Source: an uncultured Anaerolineaceae bacterium
GTDB taxonomy: Bacteria > Chloroflexota > Anaerolineae > Anaerolineales > Anaerolineaceae
Direction: 5' to 3'
DNA length: 64,000 nt
Assembly (NCBI GenBank): GCA_938020565.1
Contig: CALIHP010000012.1
Location: 9,111-73,110, forward strand
Below, one piece after another: positions 51,016-59,559 of this stretch. The notes below the pieces were generated by a model, which saw only the letters and a program-made list of their open reading frames with translations, was not told where the DNA came from and ran no database searches. The first letter of the stretch is position 1. Every line of letters starts with the position of its first letter. Position numbers and translations under genes: made by a program.

Positions 51016-52065
51016 ATGCCTAAGCCAATTACGATTACCGACGTTGCAATTTACGCAGGCGTATCTCGCGCGACCGCTGGCCGCGTAATCGGGAACTACG
51101 GTATTGTTTCTGACGAGGCTCGGAAAAAAGTTGCCGATGCGATTGCGGCTTTGAATTATCAGCCGAATTCCTTCGCGCAGGGGTTGCGGAGTCGTGAGTC
51201 TAAGACGATTGGGGTCGTTTTAGGCAGTATCAAGAACAGCTACTGTAATTCACTGGTATACGCGATTGAAAAGGAGGCGGCGGAGAACGGATATCATGTC
51301 CTCATTTGTAATACGCAGGAAAATGTTGAAAAGGAACGACTGCAATTACAGAATATTTATGGGAAGATGGTGGATGGGGTCTGCCTGATATCCGCTTTTT
51401 CACGCGGATCGTTTATTCCCAAACGTGATCGCTTCTTATACGACGGCGAGGTTCCGTTGATCGTCCTTGATCGCGAGATTAAGGGTCTTGAAATGGAGCT
51501 GATTCAAAGTACGAATAAAAAATCCTCTTATGACGCGACGTCATACCTGATCTCGGCGGGACATACGAAGATTGGCGTTATCGGAACGAAAGAGTATTCA
51601 ACGGTCATCGACCGCGTTTCAGGATATAAGAAAGCGCTCCGGAACCATAATATTCCGATTGATGAAAGCCTGATCTCGTATGGGGATTATTTTGAAGAAA
51701 AAATGGGCGCGGCGTTAGCGAATGAATTGCTGCGAGGGCATCCGGAAATTACGGCGCTGTACGTTCTGAACGATTCGTTCTGTCCGGGAGTTTTGATTGA
51801 ACTGAAAAAATGGGGGATCAAGGTCCCGAACGATCTCTCGCTTTTAGTCTGGGACGACAGCGAACTGAACGAGTTGCATGAAATCACTACGGTCGTTCAG
51901 CAAGTCGACGAAACAGGCAGAAGAGCGGTTCAACGGCTTTTATCCCTGATCAGACATCCTGAATTACGACGGGAACGGCAGAAAGTGTTGCTGCCGACTG
52001 AATTAATAGTCCGTGCGTCCTGCGGTTCGCCGCGGATAGGGAAGTTGCCCATTCTGGGCGAATGA
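51016..52065 (+). CDS. LacI/GalR family transcriptional regulator
   Basis: 349 residues. The N-terminal helix-turn-helix reads ITDVAIYAGVSRATAGRVIGN, with the hinge helix SFAQGLRSRESKTIGVVLG region (in part), then a periplasmic-binding-protein-like sensor domain (TALYVLNDSFCPGVLIELKKWGI, in part). It likely represses the cassette and itself through the palindromes upstream and responds to the imported sugar or its phosphate. The start follows GGGAGG. Base composition is lower in GC than the flanking chromosome. Confidence 0.93.
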   Translation: MPKPITITDVAIYAGVSRATAGRVIGNYGIVSDEARKKVADAIAALNYQPNSFAQGLRSRESKTIGVVLGSIKNSYCNSLVYAIEKEAAENGYHVLICNTQENVEKERLQLQNIYGKMVDGVCLISAFSRGSFIPKRDRFLYDGEVPLIVLDREIKGLEMELIQSTNKKSSYDATSYLISAGHTKIGVIGTKEYSTVIDRVSGYKKALRNHNIPIDESLISYGDYFEEKMGAALANELLRGHPEITALYVLNDSFCPGVLIELKKWGIKVPNDLSLLVWDDSELNELHEITTVVQQVDETGRRAVQRLLSLIRHPELRRERQKVLLPTELIVRASCGSPRIGKLPILGE

Positions 52066-52084
52066 ATTCAAAAAGGAGATATAT

Positions 52085-53338
52085 ATGGCGTTTATTATTG
52101 GCATGAACAGTGGCTCATCATTTGATGGAATTGATGTCGTTCTCTGTGAAACGGAGATCGAGGATGATGGCTTTCCAAAAAAACCGAGGTTTATTTGCGG
52201 AAGCTCATATGACTGGCCTGATGAGGTCAGGGGGATTGTCTCTGATTCGTTTGTCAATAAAGTCGACATGATCGGTTTGAACCGGCTGAATTATATTTGT
52301 GGTGCTGTTTTTGCTGAGAAGGCGGCAAAATTCATGAAGGATAATAAGATCGATCCGCTTGATGTTGCTGTGATCGGCGTAGACACGCAAACAATCTATC
52401 AGGAACAACCCGATCATAAACGGATTTCTGAGATGAGCGAGGCGGAAAAGGCGAACTGGCCGGGAAGGTGGCTGAGCAAGGCATATCCGGCTGGGATGCA
52501 GATGGGCGAGTCGTCGGTTATCGCGAATTTGACGAACGTCGATACCGTGACGCATTTTCGTCCGGCGGATCATGTTTTTGGTGGATCTGCGGCTCCATTA
52601 ATGCCCTATCTTGACTTTATCTTATTTCGGAAAGATGATCATCCATCAATGACATTGAATATTGGCGGAATTGCGAACTTGCATGTTGGCTGTTCTGATC
52701 GGGCAAAGATGTTCGGGTTTGATACTGGTCCGGGAAACGTCATTTCGAATTATATGATGAAAAAACTATTCGGACGCGATTATGATCAGGATGGGCAGGT
52801 CGCCCGAAGTGGTCAGGTAAATTCAGATCTACTCGATTATTTCATGCATCATCCATTCTTTGACAGGCCGGTTCCCCGATCCGGATGGATCGCCGATTAT
52901 GGCCCGGCTTATATTGACGGTGTTTTGACCCGGTTCCTCGGGCTTCCAAAGGAAGATTTTATTGCGACTGCCTGCGAGTTTACTGGTGCGGCGGTTGGGA
53001 AGAGCCTGACAGATAATATTCCGGAATCGATTATTCGAGTAACAGATAAGCTGTACACGTCTGGCGGCGGCGTAAAAAATCCCGCGATTATGGCTGCGAT
53101 TCAAAAGTACGTCCCGGAAAACATTACGGTTACGACCTCCGCGGATATTGGAATACCCCCGGAGTTTAAGGAAGCGATCAAATTTGCGACGATCGCCTAT
53201 TCGACGATTAACGATATTCCCGGGAATATTCCAGCAGCTGGGCACGCGTCTCAGTACGCAATTTTAGGGAAAATTGCCCGGGCTCCCAGGCATATCAGAG
53301 GCGGAGCGCAGTTCGTTCGGGAGAACCCCGCGCGGTAA
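52085..53338 (+). CDS. anmK: Anhydro-N-acetylmuramic acid kinase-like sugar kinase
   Basis: 417 residues of the AnmK family, which cleaves the 1,6-anhydro ring and phosphorylates the sugar. Motifs are GMNSGSSFDGIDVVL (phosphate loop), NIGGIANLHV, FDTGPGNVISNYMM and SGGGVKNP. Length is above the 370 of E. coli AnmK. The companions expected for MurNAc use (murQ, nagA, nagB) are absent here, and a transaldolase-like gene is present, so the real substrate could be another 1,6-anhydro sugar such as levoglucosan; this is inference. The ribosome site is AAGGAGATAT. Confidence 0.9.
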   Translation: MAFIIGMNSGSSFDGIDVVLCETEIEDDGFPKKPRFICGSSYDWPDEVRGIVSDSFVNKVDMIGLNRLNYICGAVFAEKAAKFMKDNKIDPLDVAVIGVDTQTIYQEQPDHKRISEMSEAEKANWPGRWLSKAYPAGMQMGESSVIANLTNVDTVTHFRPADHVFGGSAAPLMPYLDFILFRKDDHPSMTLNIGGIANLHVGCSDRAKMFGFDTGPGNVISNYMMKKLFGRDYDQDGQVARSGQVNSDLLDYFMHHPFFDRPVPRSGWIADYGPAYIDGVLTRFLGLPKEDFIATACEFTGAAVGKSLTDNIPESIIRVTDKLYTSGGGVKNPAIMAAIQKYVPENITVTTSADIGIPPEFKEAIKFATIAYSTINDIPGNIPAAGHASQYAILGKIARAPRHIRGGAQFVRENPAR

Positions 53339-53370
53339 ATTGCGCGGCGGAAAAAAGAAAGGATTGAAAG

Positions 53371-54315
53371 ATGAAAAAAATAATGGTTGTTTTATTGATT
53401 ATCGTGGCGGTGGGATTATTTTTCGGCTCCGTTGCAGCCGCCCAAGAAGCCAAACCCATCAAAATTGGCGTCTCATTCGGCCAGAATGTCCATCCCTTTT
53501 TTGTCGCGATGCAGTTAGGTATCGAGGCGGCCTGCAAGGAGCTTGGAATCACAGATTATACCATTCTTTCCGCGGATTCCGTCCTCGAGACGCAGGTTTC
53601 TCAGATTGAAAATTTGGTCAGTATGGGAAGCGACGTTATTCTGCTGAATCCGTATGATTCGGACGGGGTCGTTAACGCGGTCCGATCGGCCTTGGATTCG
53701 GGCGTTGGAATTTTTACGATGGATATCGACTGCGAAGGGTCAACTGCGTTTGTCGCTTCCGATAATAAGACTGTTGGGAAAATGTTAGGCGAGTATGTTT
53801 CCGAGAAGCTTCAGGGAGAGGGAGAAATCGCGATTATCGACGGTATTTCGGTAACTTCGTTAAAGGATCGAACGGAAGGGTTTCATGAGGCAATTAAAGG
53901 AACGAATATTCGCGTTGTCGCAGAGCAGTATTCGGCAATGGCGCGCGATACGTCGCTCGCTTCAGCAGAAACGATTCTTCAAGCGCATCCGGATATCAGG
54001 GCTTTTGTCGGCGTAAACGAGAATTCCGGGATGGGGATTCTGAGCGCAGTGACTTCTTCAGGCCTGGAAGGAATTTTGCTGACGACCGTGGACGCGACGG
54101 CTGAGAATCTGGCGGCGATTCGAGACGGTAAAGTCGAAATCGGAATTTCTCAAAATCCTTATCTGATGGGCTATCAGGCGGTTGAGCAGGCAGTGAAATG
54201 GTTCAGAGGAGACGAAATAGAGAAATTTATTGAGATTCCGGTTGAGTATATGGATAAAACGAATGTTGATGAATTTATCGAACGTGAAAAAGGATATGGC
54301 GTTGAGATCAAGTAG
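53371..54315 (+). CDS. Sugar ABC transporter substrate-binding protein (ribose type)
   Basis: 314 residues. A Sec signal peptide (MKKIMVVLLIIVAVGLFFGS) with a probable Ala-type cleavage site and no lipobox Cys. The mature part is a type I periplasmic binding protein (Peripla_BP_4) with ISFG-like IGVSFGQNVHPFFVAMQLG, DVILLNPYDSDGV and a C-terminal AIRDGKVEIGISQNPY. It captures the sugar for the importer encoded downstream. The ribosome site is GAAAGGATTG. An 11-12-bp hairpin follows the stop. Confidence 0.93.
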   Translation: MKKIMVVLLIIVAVGLFFGSVAAAQEAKPIKIGVSFGQNVHPFFVAMQLGIEAACKELGITDYTILSADSVLETQVSQIENLVSMGSDVILLNPYDSDGVVNAVRSALDSGVGIFTMDIDCEGSTAFVASDNKTVGKMLGEYVSEKLQGEGEIAIIDGISVTSLKDRTEGFHEAIKGTNIRVVAEQYSAMARDTSLASAETILQAHPDIRAFVGVNENSGMGILSAVTSSGLEGILLTTVDATAENLAAIRDGKVEIGISQNPYLMGYQAVEQAVKWFRGDEIEKFIEIPVEYMDKTNVDEFIEREKGYGVEIK

Positions 54316-54334
54316 TTTATAAGGGGAAGCTGCG

Positions 54335-54368
54335 AAGCCGCCTGTCCAGTATGCTGACAGGCGGCTTT
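54335..54368 (+). terminator. Intra-operon hairpin after the binding-protein gene
   Basis: A perfect 12-bp stem AAGCCGCCTGTC/GACAGGCGGCTT (54335-54346 and 54356-54367) with TTTGT after. It probably makes the binding-protein transcript more abundant than the ATPase and permease transcript, as in many ABC operons. Confidence 0.7.
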
Positions 54369-54393
54369 GTAAAAGGGGAGCGGAGGTAGGCAG

Positions 54394-55914
54394 ATGCCTG
54401 AAACGATCGTAAGGATGGAACGCGTATCAAAATCATTCGCCGGAATTAAGGCTTTGAACGACGTTTATCTTGAACTATATGAAGGTGAAGTCCATGCCCT
54501 GATGGGAGAAAACGGCGCGGGAAAATCGACGCTCATGAAGATCCTCACTGGGGTATACAGTATGGATTCCGGTTCGATACAAATTTACGATAAAGCCGAA
54601 AACAAGCTGGTTCCGGTCGATATTCGAGGCCCGTTGCACGCGCAGCAGCTGGGATTGAGTATTGTCTTTCAGGAATTAAATCTCCTGGAAAACATGAGTA
54701 TCGCTGAAAATATCTTTATCGGGAGAGAGCCGACGAAATGGCTTTCGGCTTTAGACCGTCGTCAATTGAACGAGTTGGCGAAAAAGGAATTGGAAAAGGT
54801 AAACTTGAACTTGGATCCGGATACGCCGGTTTCTTCGTTGAGCACGGGACAAAAGCAGTGTGTTGAGATTGCGAAGGCGCTCTCCTTTGCCGCCCGGATC
54901 GTTGTTTTTGACGAACCGACAGCCAGCCTTTCGGAACATGAATCGCAAGCGCTCTTCCGTATTATTCGTGATCTGAAAACCAAAGGCGTCTGTGTTGTTT
55001 ATATATCGCACCGGATTGAAGAGGTTCTCGATTTGGCTGATCGGATTACGGTATTTCGGAATGGCGAGTTTGTTCGAACGGTTGTGAACGAAGCGGTTTC
55101 GGAATCGGATCTGATTCGCCTCATGATCGGACGTCAGTTGGATCAGGCCCGTTCAGATCGAAAAACCACGTCTACGGCAGAAAAGTCCGCGATGCACGTT
55201 CGTAACATTCGGGTTTTCCCTGATTCGGTTCCAATTGAATTCTCGCTTCGAAAACAGGAGATTTTAGGAATATTTGGCCTTGTCGGCGCCGGACGAACGG
55301 AATTATCAAGGATATTATTTGGGATCGATCCGACCGACACGGGGGAAATATATATCGATGGCGGTAAGGTGAAAATTTCCTGCCCTGCGGACGCGATTAA
55401 AGCTGGAATTGGCCTTGTCCCTGAGGACCGGAAAAATCTTGGGCTGCTGTTAGATATGAGTATTGGCGACAATATTTTGATCGCTAAATTAGGACAGGAT
55501 CAGGAAATCGTACTGAAGAAGAAAAAAAATGCGGCGATCGTTGAACGGTACATATCCGATCTCTCAATTGCGCTGCATACCAGCTCTCAGGCGGTTAAAG
55601 AGCTGAGCGGAGGAAACCAGCAGAAGGTTGTCATTGCGAAATGGTTGGCGATGGGACCAGATATCCTGATCCTGGATGAGCCGACGCGCGGAGTTGACGT
55701 CGGAGCGAAAGCTGAAATTTACGCGTTGCTCCGACGCTTGGCGGATGGCGGGAAAACAATGATCGTTATTTCGTCTGAAATTGCCGAAATCCTGAGAATC
55801 AGCGATCGGGTTCTTGTGCTTCACGAGGGATCGATTACCGCAGATATTCCGATAGATCAGGCGAATAAGAACAACATCATGGAAGCTGCGTTTGGAGGAC
55901 TTAATCATGGCTGA
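54394..55914 (+). CDS. Sugar ABC transporter ATP-binding protein (RbsA type)
   Basis: 506 residues with two fused nucleotide-binding domains. The first has Walker A GENGAGKSTLMK, LSTGQKQ signature and Walker B IVVFDEPTASLS. The second has the degenerate Walker A GLVGAGRTELSR normal for RbsA proteins, LSGGNQQK and ILILDEPTRGVDVG. It energises sugar import. The start follows GGGGAGCGGAGG. Its last codons overlap the permease gene. Confidence 0.95.
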   Translation: MPETIVRMERVSKSFAGIKALNDVYLELYEGEVHALMGENGAGKSTLMKILTGVYSMDSGSIQIYDKAENKLVPVDIRGPLHAQQLGLSIVFQELNLLENMSIAENIFIGREPTKWLSALDRRQLNELAKKELEKVNLNLDPDTPVSSLSTGQKQCVEIAKALSFAARIVVFDEPTASLSEHESQALFRIIRDLKTKGVCVVYISHRIEEVLDLADRITVFRNGEFVRTVVNEAVSESDLIRLMIGRQLDQARSDRKTTSTAEKSAMHVRNIRVFPDSVPIEFSLRKQEILGIFGLVGAGRTELSRILFGIDPTDTGEIYIDGGKVKISCPADAIKAGIGLVPEDRKNLGLLLDMSIGDNILIAKLGQDQEIVLKKKKNAAIVERYISDLSIALHTSSQAVKELSGGNQQKVVIAKWLAMGPDILILDEPTRGVDVGAKAEIYALLRRLADGGKTMIVISSEIAEILRISDRVLVLHEGSITADIPIDQANKNNIMEAAFGGLNHG

Positions 55915-56854
55915 GAAAAAAAGTTTGCGGATCAAATCCATGCGGGAAGCGCTCTTATTAGGAGTCGTTTTAGCGCTTTGCGTAGTTTGGACTGCGTTGA
56001 ATCCAAATTTTATTAAATTAAATAACGTGATTAATATCCTGCGGCAGAGTTCTTTTACGGCGATTGCCGCTGTTGGGATGACGATGATCCTGCTGATCGG
56101 AGAAATCGATCTCTCCGCCGGATCTGTTGTATGTATTTCCGGTTTGCTTGGCGCGATGGTTTGCCGGGCGACGAACAGTCTCGCACTATCGGTCTTAACC
56201 GCGTTGACGGCCGGCGCTTTGACTGGCCTGATGAATGGGGTGCTCTGTGCAAAGGGGAGGCTTCCCGGCTTTATTGCGACGTTGGCGAGTATGACCGTTC
56301 TTCGCGGACTTGCGTACATTATTACCGGCGGAAATTCTGTCATCTGGACAAACAGTGCGTTTACGAAGATTGGGACCGGTTACGTTTGGATCGTGCCGAT
56401 TCCAGTTATTATCATGATTTTCGTGCTGATTTCAGGAGTGTACCTGACGACCGAGTTGAAATTTGGGCGATATATTTACGCAGTTGGCGGAAATCTGGAA
56501 GCGAGCCGTTGGTCGGGGATTGAAGTTGATAAAGTAAAAATAATCGTTTATATAGTAATGGGGATCCTGACGTCGATTGCCGGGCTGATTATTACTGCCC
56601 GACTTGGTTCGGGGCAGCCGTCCGCAGGAACGAATTTTGAAATGGACTGTATTACGGCCGCGGTTGTCGGTGGAACGAGCTTATCCGGAGGGAAAGGGAA
56701 AATCATCGGGACGATTTTTGGAGTTCTGCTGCTGACTGTATTGACGAATGGGATGACGCTGGTCGGGATTAACACTTACTGGCAGCAGGTCCTGAAAGGG
56801 ATCATCATTGTTGTTTCAGTTTTAGCAGATACGAAACATAAGAAGAACGGTTAA
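55907..56854 (+). CDS. Sugar ABC transporter permease (RbsC type)
   Basis: About 315 residues, roughly eight to ten membrane helices. RbsC-family marks are GEIDLSAGSVVCISG and TDRVEL-like loop ATLASMTVLRGLAYIITGG (in part), then AARLGSGQPSAGTNFEMDCITAAVVGGTSLSGGKG (in part; here TARLGSG). It forms the channel of the importer. The start at 55907 is chosen for the GGAGG site just upstream and overlaps the ATPase stop by eight bases. Confidence 0.94.
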   Translation: MAEKKSLRIKSMREALLLGVVLALCVVWTALNPNFIKLNNVINILRQSSFTAIAAVGMTMILLIGEIDLSAGSVVCISGLLGAMVCRATNSLALSVLTALTAGALTGLMNGVLCAKGRLPGFIATLASMTVLRGLAYIITGGNSVIWTNSAFTKIGTGYVWIVPIPVIIMIFVLISGVYLTTELKFGRYIYAVGGNLEASRWSGIEVDKVKIIVYIVMGILTSIAGLIITARLGSGQPSAGTNFEMDCITAAVVGGTSLSGGKGKIIGTIFGVLLLTVLTNGMTLVGINTYWQQVLKGIIIVVSVLADTKHKKNG

Positions 56855-56942
56855 TTTGTTTTGTGAAAACTGCCTGCTCAGGGCAGTAGCGGGATCGGAG
56901 CAAACGGGCGATTCCTTGTGAATCGGGAAATGAGGGAACAGG

Positions 56943-57626
56943 ATGAAATATTTTATTGACAGCGCTGATTCAGGAAAAATTCAGGAAATTTCGGACAATT
57001 ATCCGATTTCCGGAGTAACGACGAATCCAAAGATATTATCTTTATGCGGAACTGGTTTGTCTGATCTGATTCCGAAAATTCGGAGGCTTGCAGAAGAGAG
57101 AGACTGGCAGGTTTTTTTTCAGGTGACTGCGGAGACGGCGGATGGGATGGTCGTTCAGGCGTTGCGTTTACGCGATTATTTCGGTGAACGGTTGATTGTT
57201 AAAATACCTGCGGTAAAAGAAGGGTATAGGGCTGTTCAGCTTTGTTGCAAGCAGAAAATACCAACCGCGGTAACTGCGGTTCATTCACTTTTGCAGGCTA
57301 CAATTGCCGCTGAACAGGGAGCGGCTTACGTTGCGCCCTATGTAAGTCATTTGGATCAGGTTGGATGCGGCGGGGTTCGCGTTGTTGGCGAGATCATCGA
57401 AGCTTTTAATTTGTCCGGATATGATTGTAAGGTTCTTGGGGCAAGCTTCCGAAACCTGGACCAGATCCGTGGACTTGAATTAAAAGGTTGCTATGCTGTT
57501 ACGCTTGCGCCTGAATTATTTGATCAGCTGATCTCTCATCCGTTGACTGACAGCGCGATGATTCGTTTCAAGCAAGCCTGGACGGATCGTTTTGGTGGTA
57601 AAGAGATTGATGCGTTCCTGTCATAA
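56943..57626 (+). CDS. Transaldolase-like aldolase (TalC/FSA family)
   Basis: 227 residues of the small class I aldolase group that includes fructose-6-phosphate aldolase and TalC. The N-terminal MKYFIDSADSGKIQEI and GVTTNPKIL, the Schiff-base Lys87 in LIVKIPAVKEG, and TAVTAVHSLLQATIAAEQGA with YVSHLDQ match. In this cassette it probably splits the phosphorylated sugar or a ketose derived from it. The stop codon is the last base before the right 89-bp repeat. A small hairpin (ACTGCC/GGCAGT) lies in the gap before it. Confidence 0.87.
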   Translation: MKYFIDSADSGKIQEISDNYPISGVTTNPKILSLCGTGLSDLIPKIRRLAEERDWQVFFQVTAETADGMVVQALRLRDYFGERLIVKIPAVKEGYRAVQLCCKQKIPTAVTAVHSLLQATIAAEQGAAYVAPYVSHLDQVGCGGVRVVGEIIEAFNLSGYDCKVLGASFRNLDQIRGLELKGCYAVTLAPELFDQLISHPLTDSAMIRFKQAWTDRFGGKEIDAFLS

Positions 57627-57715
57627 GTGGAACGTGCTTTAGGCGCGCATTGCCGCTGTTGGATGGAAATCGGGACCTCCTGGCTCATGCCCGGGAGGTT
57701 TTTGATTCACTGCGC
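57627..57715. repeat. 89-bp direct repeat, right copy
   Basis: The second copy of the repeat at 50769-50857. It begins immediately after the aldolase stop codon and carries a duplicate of the M23 terminator (57675-57703), which now ends the cassette. Confidence 0.95.
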
Positions 57716-57739
57716 TTTCTGATAAAATCATAGTCAATC

Positions 57740-58378
57740 ATGAGCAGCCGAAGAGGGTTCTGGTTCGTTATTGTCATCCTGATTGGATTCGGGATCGGGC
57801 TGTACTTTGCATGGATGGTTTATCCGATTCATATTGTCGATTCCACGTACCACGACCTGCGTCAGGACTACAAGACGGATTATGTCCTGATGGTCGCAGA
57901 GGTGTATCAGAAGGACCGCCGCCGATTTGACGCGATTATCCGGCTGGACAGGCTTGAGGAGGAGTCGACCGAAGCGGCGATTTTACGCGCGATCGAGAAC
58001 GCCGAGAAGCTGGGGTATCCGGATTCGGATATCGATATGCTTTACGCGCTGAACGCCGCGATCAGCGGTAGTGCGGAGGATAGTTTAAGGCCGGAAGACG
58101 TGTATATCGACTTTAACCCGCTGCAGGCGACGCCGACGTCCACCGCTGAACCGGGGCCGATCCTTGAAATCGGCGGCGATCCGGCCGCGCCCGCCGCGGC
58201 GACGGCCGTGCCGCTTCCGACCGAAACGGCGGCGGACCCGTTTGGAACGGAAGCTGAGATGCAGAATCCTTTTCAGACCGGGACGGATTTTTTCGGCGTT
58301 TTCCCGACCGGCGAACCGTTCCTGAAGCCGCTGGACGCGGTTCCGACGCCGGCGGGGGAACCGTTTGACTGGAATTAA
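57740..58378 (+). CDS. Membrane-anchored protein with proline-rich tail, paralogue A
   Basis: 212 residues. One N-terminal membrane helix (GFWFVIVILIGFGIGLYFAW, in part) is followed by a conserved block DSTYHDLRQDYKTDYVLMVAEVYQKD, a helical region (residues 60-115), then a Thr/Pro/Ala-rich C-terminal half. It is paralogous to the next gene. No family name is known to me; similar tandem pairs would be worth seeking in relatives. No ribosome site precedes ATG 57740; TGATAAAAT (57720-57728) lies 11 bases upstream. Confidence 0.7.
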   Translation: MSSRRGFWFVIVILIGFGIGLYFAWMVYPIHIVDSTYHDLRQDYKTDYVLMVAEVYQKDRRRFDAIIRLDRLEEESTEAAILRAIENAEKLGYPDSDIDMLYALNAAISGSAEDSLRPEDVYIDFNPLQATPTSTAEPGPILEIGGDPAAPAAATAVPLPTETAADPFGTEAEMQNPFQTGTDFFGVFPTGEPFLKPLDAVPTPAGEPFDWN

Positions 58379-58399
58379 GCGAGGACGGGGGAGGAAAAC

Positions 58400-58843
58400 A
58401 TGGTTAAATCTGGGAAGGGCAGCCGGCTCTATCTCCTGACCGGGCTGCTGATCGGCTATGTACTGGCGTATCTTGCCAGCTGCACGGTTCTTCCGCTCGA
58501 ATACTATGATATCAATCCGGCTTCGCTGCACCGTGACCTGAAGATGGATTATTTCGTTTTGATCGCGGATGCGTTTGCGTCGAACGACGATATCGGCCGC
58601 GCGGCTGCGCGGATCAACGCGCTTCTGGACAATCCGGATATGAACGATCTGCGTGTTTTGCAGTTTGAAATCGAATCGGACGATCGTTATATCGGATCCG
58701 GCGAGTCTGTTCGCAGCCTTGTCAACCATATGGACGTATTTCTTCAGGCGATCGGCGGCGGAGCGGCGCCGGCCGCGCCGGTTGAAGCCCTTCCGACCGC
58801 GGTTCCGGACGAAGACCCGTTCAGCCCGCTTCCCGGCGGCTAA
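58400..58843 (+). CDS. Membrane-anchored protein, paralogue B
   Basis: 147 residues. An N-terminal membrane helix ends in LASC, a possible lipobox. The block DINPASLHRDLKMDYFVLIADAFASND aligns with the same block of the preceding protein, so these are tandem duplicates. Helical body and a short Ala/Pro tail. The ribosome site is GGGGGAGG. Function unknown; placement 150 bases before frr is the only context. Confidence 0.7.
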   Translation: MVKSGKGSRLYLLTGLLIGYVLAYLASCTVLPLEYYDINPASLHRDLKMDYFVLIADAFASNDDIGRAAARINALLDNPDMNDLRVLQFEIESDDRYIGSGESVRSLVNHMDVFLQAIGGGAAPAAPVEALPTAVPDEDPFSPLPGG

Positions 58844-58884
58844 GCTTGTTCGCTTTCCGGGTAGAAAGATTACCATGGAGAAGG

Positions 58885-58890
58885 TATAAT
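58885..58890 (+). promoter_or_regulatory. Promoter -10 of frr-uppS-cdsA
   Basis: TATAAT at 58885-58890, about 100 bases before frr, without a clear -35. It is the best candidate to start the frr-uppS-cdsA operon. Confidence 0.5.
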
Positions 58891-58992
58891 AGGCTTTGTC
58901 GGCAGGCGTGGAAAACCGGGGCTGCCGGCGGCTGGGCCTGAGGACGATCAGGAAAATCAAGACAAATCATCAGAAAAGGATAAGGAGTTCTT

Positions 58993-59550
58993 ATGATCCA
59001 GGAGATTTTAACCGATGCTGAAACGCGGATGAAGGGCGCGTTAACCGTTTTGAAAAGCGATTTGGATGGGATCCGGACCGGGCGGGCGACTCCGGCGTTG
59101 GTTGAAAGGTTGGACGTTGAATATTACGGTTCTCAGACGCCGTTCAATCAGGTCGCAACAATCAGCTGCCCGGACGCGCGAACGATCATGATCCGCCCGT
59201 TCGAGAGTTCGCTGATCCGTGCGATGGAAAAAGTGATCCAGGCCTCTGAATTGGGACTGACGCCGAGCAACGACGGGAAGTCGATACGCCTGATGCTCCC
59301 GCCGTTAACGGAACAGCGGCGCAAAGAGCTTGCCAAGGTTGTCAGCAGCCGTCTCGAAGAAACGCGCGTCGCGATCCGGAACGTCCGCCGGGACGCCGCC
59401 CGCGATATTAAGGACGCGGAGAAGGAGAAACTGATCTCCGAGGACGAGATGAAAAAGGGAGAAGAGAAGCTTCAGAAGCTGACCGATAAGCAGATCGCCG
59501 AGATTGAAGTGATCGGGAAGAAAAAAGAAGCCGAGATCATGGAGGTCTGA
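58993..59550 (+). CDS. frr: Ribosome recycling factor
   Basis: 185 residues, standard length. It releases ribosomes after termination together with EF-G. Conserved segments are LKSDLDGIRTGRATPALVERL (in part), YYGSQTPFNQVATI, RPFESSLIRAMEKVI and the C-terminal RRDAARDIK...EDEMKKGEEKLQKLTD. The ribosome site is AAAGGATAAGGAG. Next to uppS and cdsA, the common bacterial frr-uppS-cdsA order. Confidence 0.98.
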   Translation: MIQEILTDAETRMKGALTVLKSDLDGIRTGRATPALVERLDVEYYGSQTPFNQVATISCPDARTIMIRPFESSLIRAMEKVIQASELGLTPSNDGKSIRLMLPPLTEQRRKELAKVVSSRLEETRVAIRNVRRDAARDIKDAEKEKLISEDEMKKGEEKLQKLTDKQIAEIEVIGKKKEAEIMEV

Positions 59551-59559
59551 GAAAGGTTC

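Larger units (their letters stand above)
50858..57626 (+). mobile_element. Inserted carbohydrate-utilisation cassette bounded by direct repeats
   Basis: 6769 bases between the two 89-bp repeat copies carry six same-strand genes (regulator, kinase, three transporter genes, aldolase). The interior is visibly more A/T-rich than the flanks. The right repeat begins on the base after the last gene's stop codon, so the pre-insertion arrangement rho-M23-terminator-57740 gene is intact. No integrase, transposase or tRNA gene is present. The insertion probably arose by recombination with DNA carrying the same 89 bases. Confidence 0.75.
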
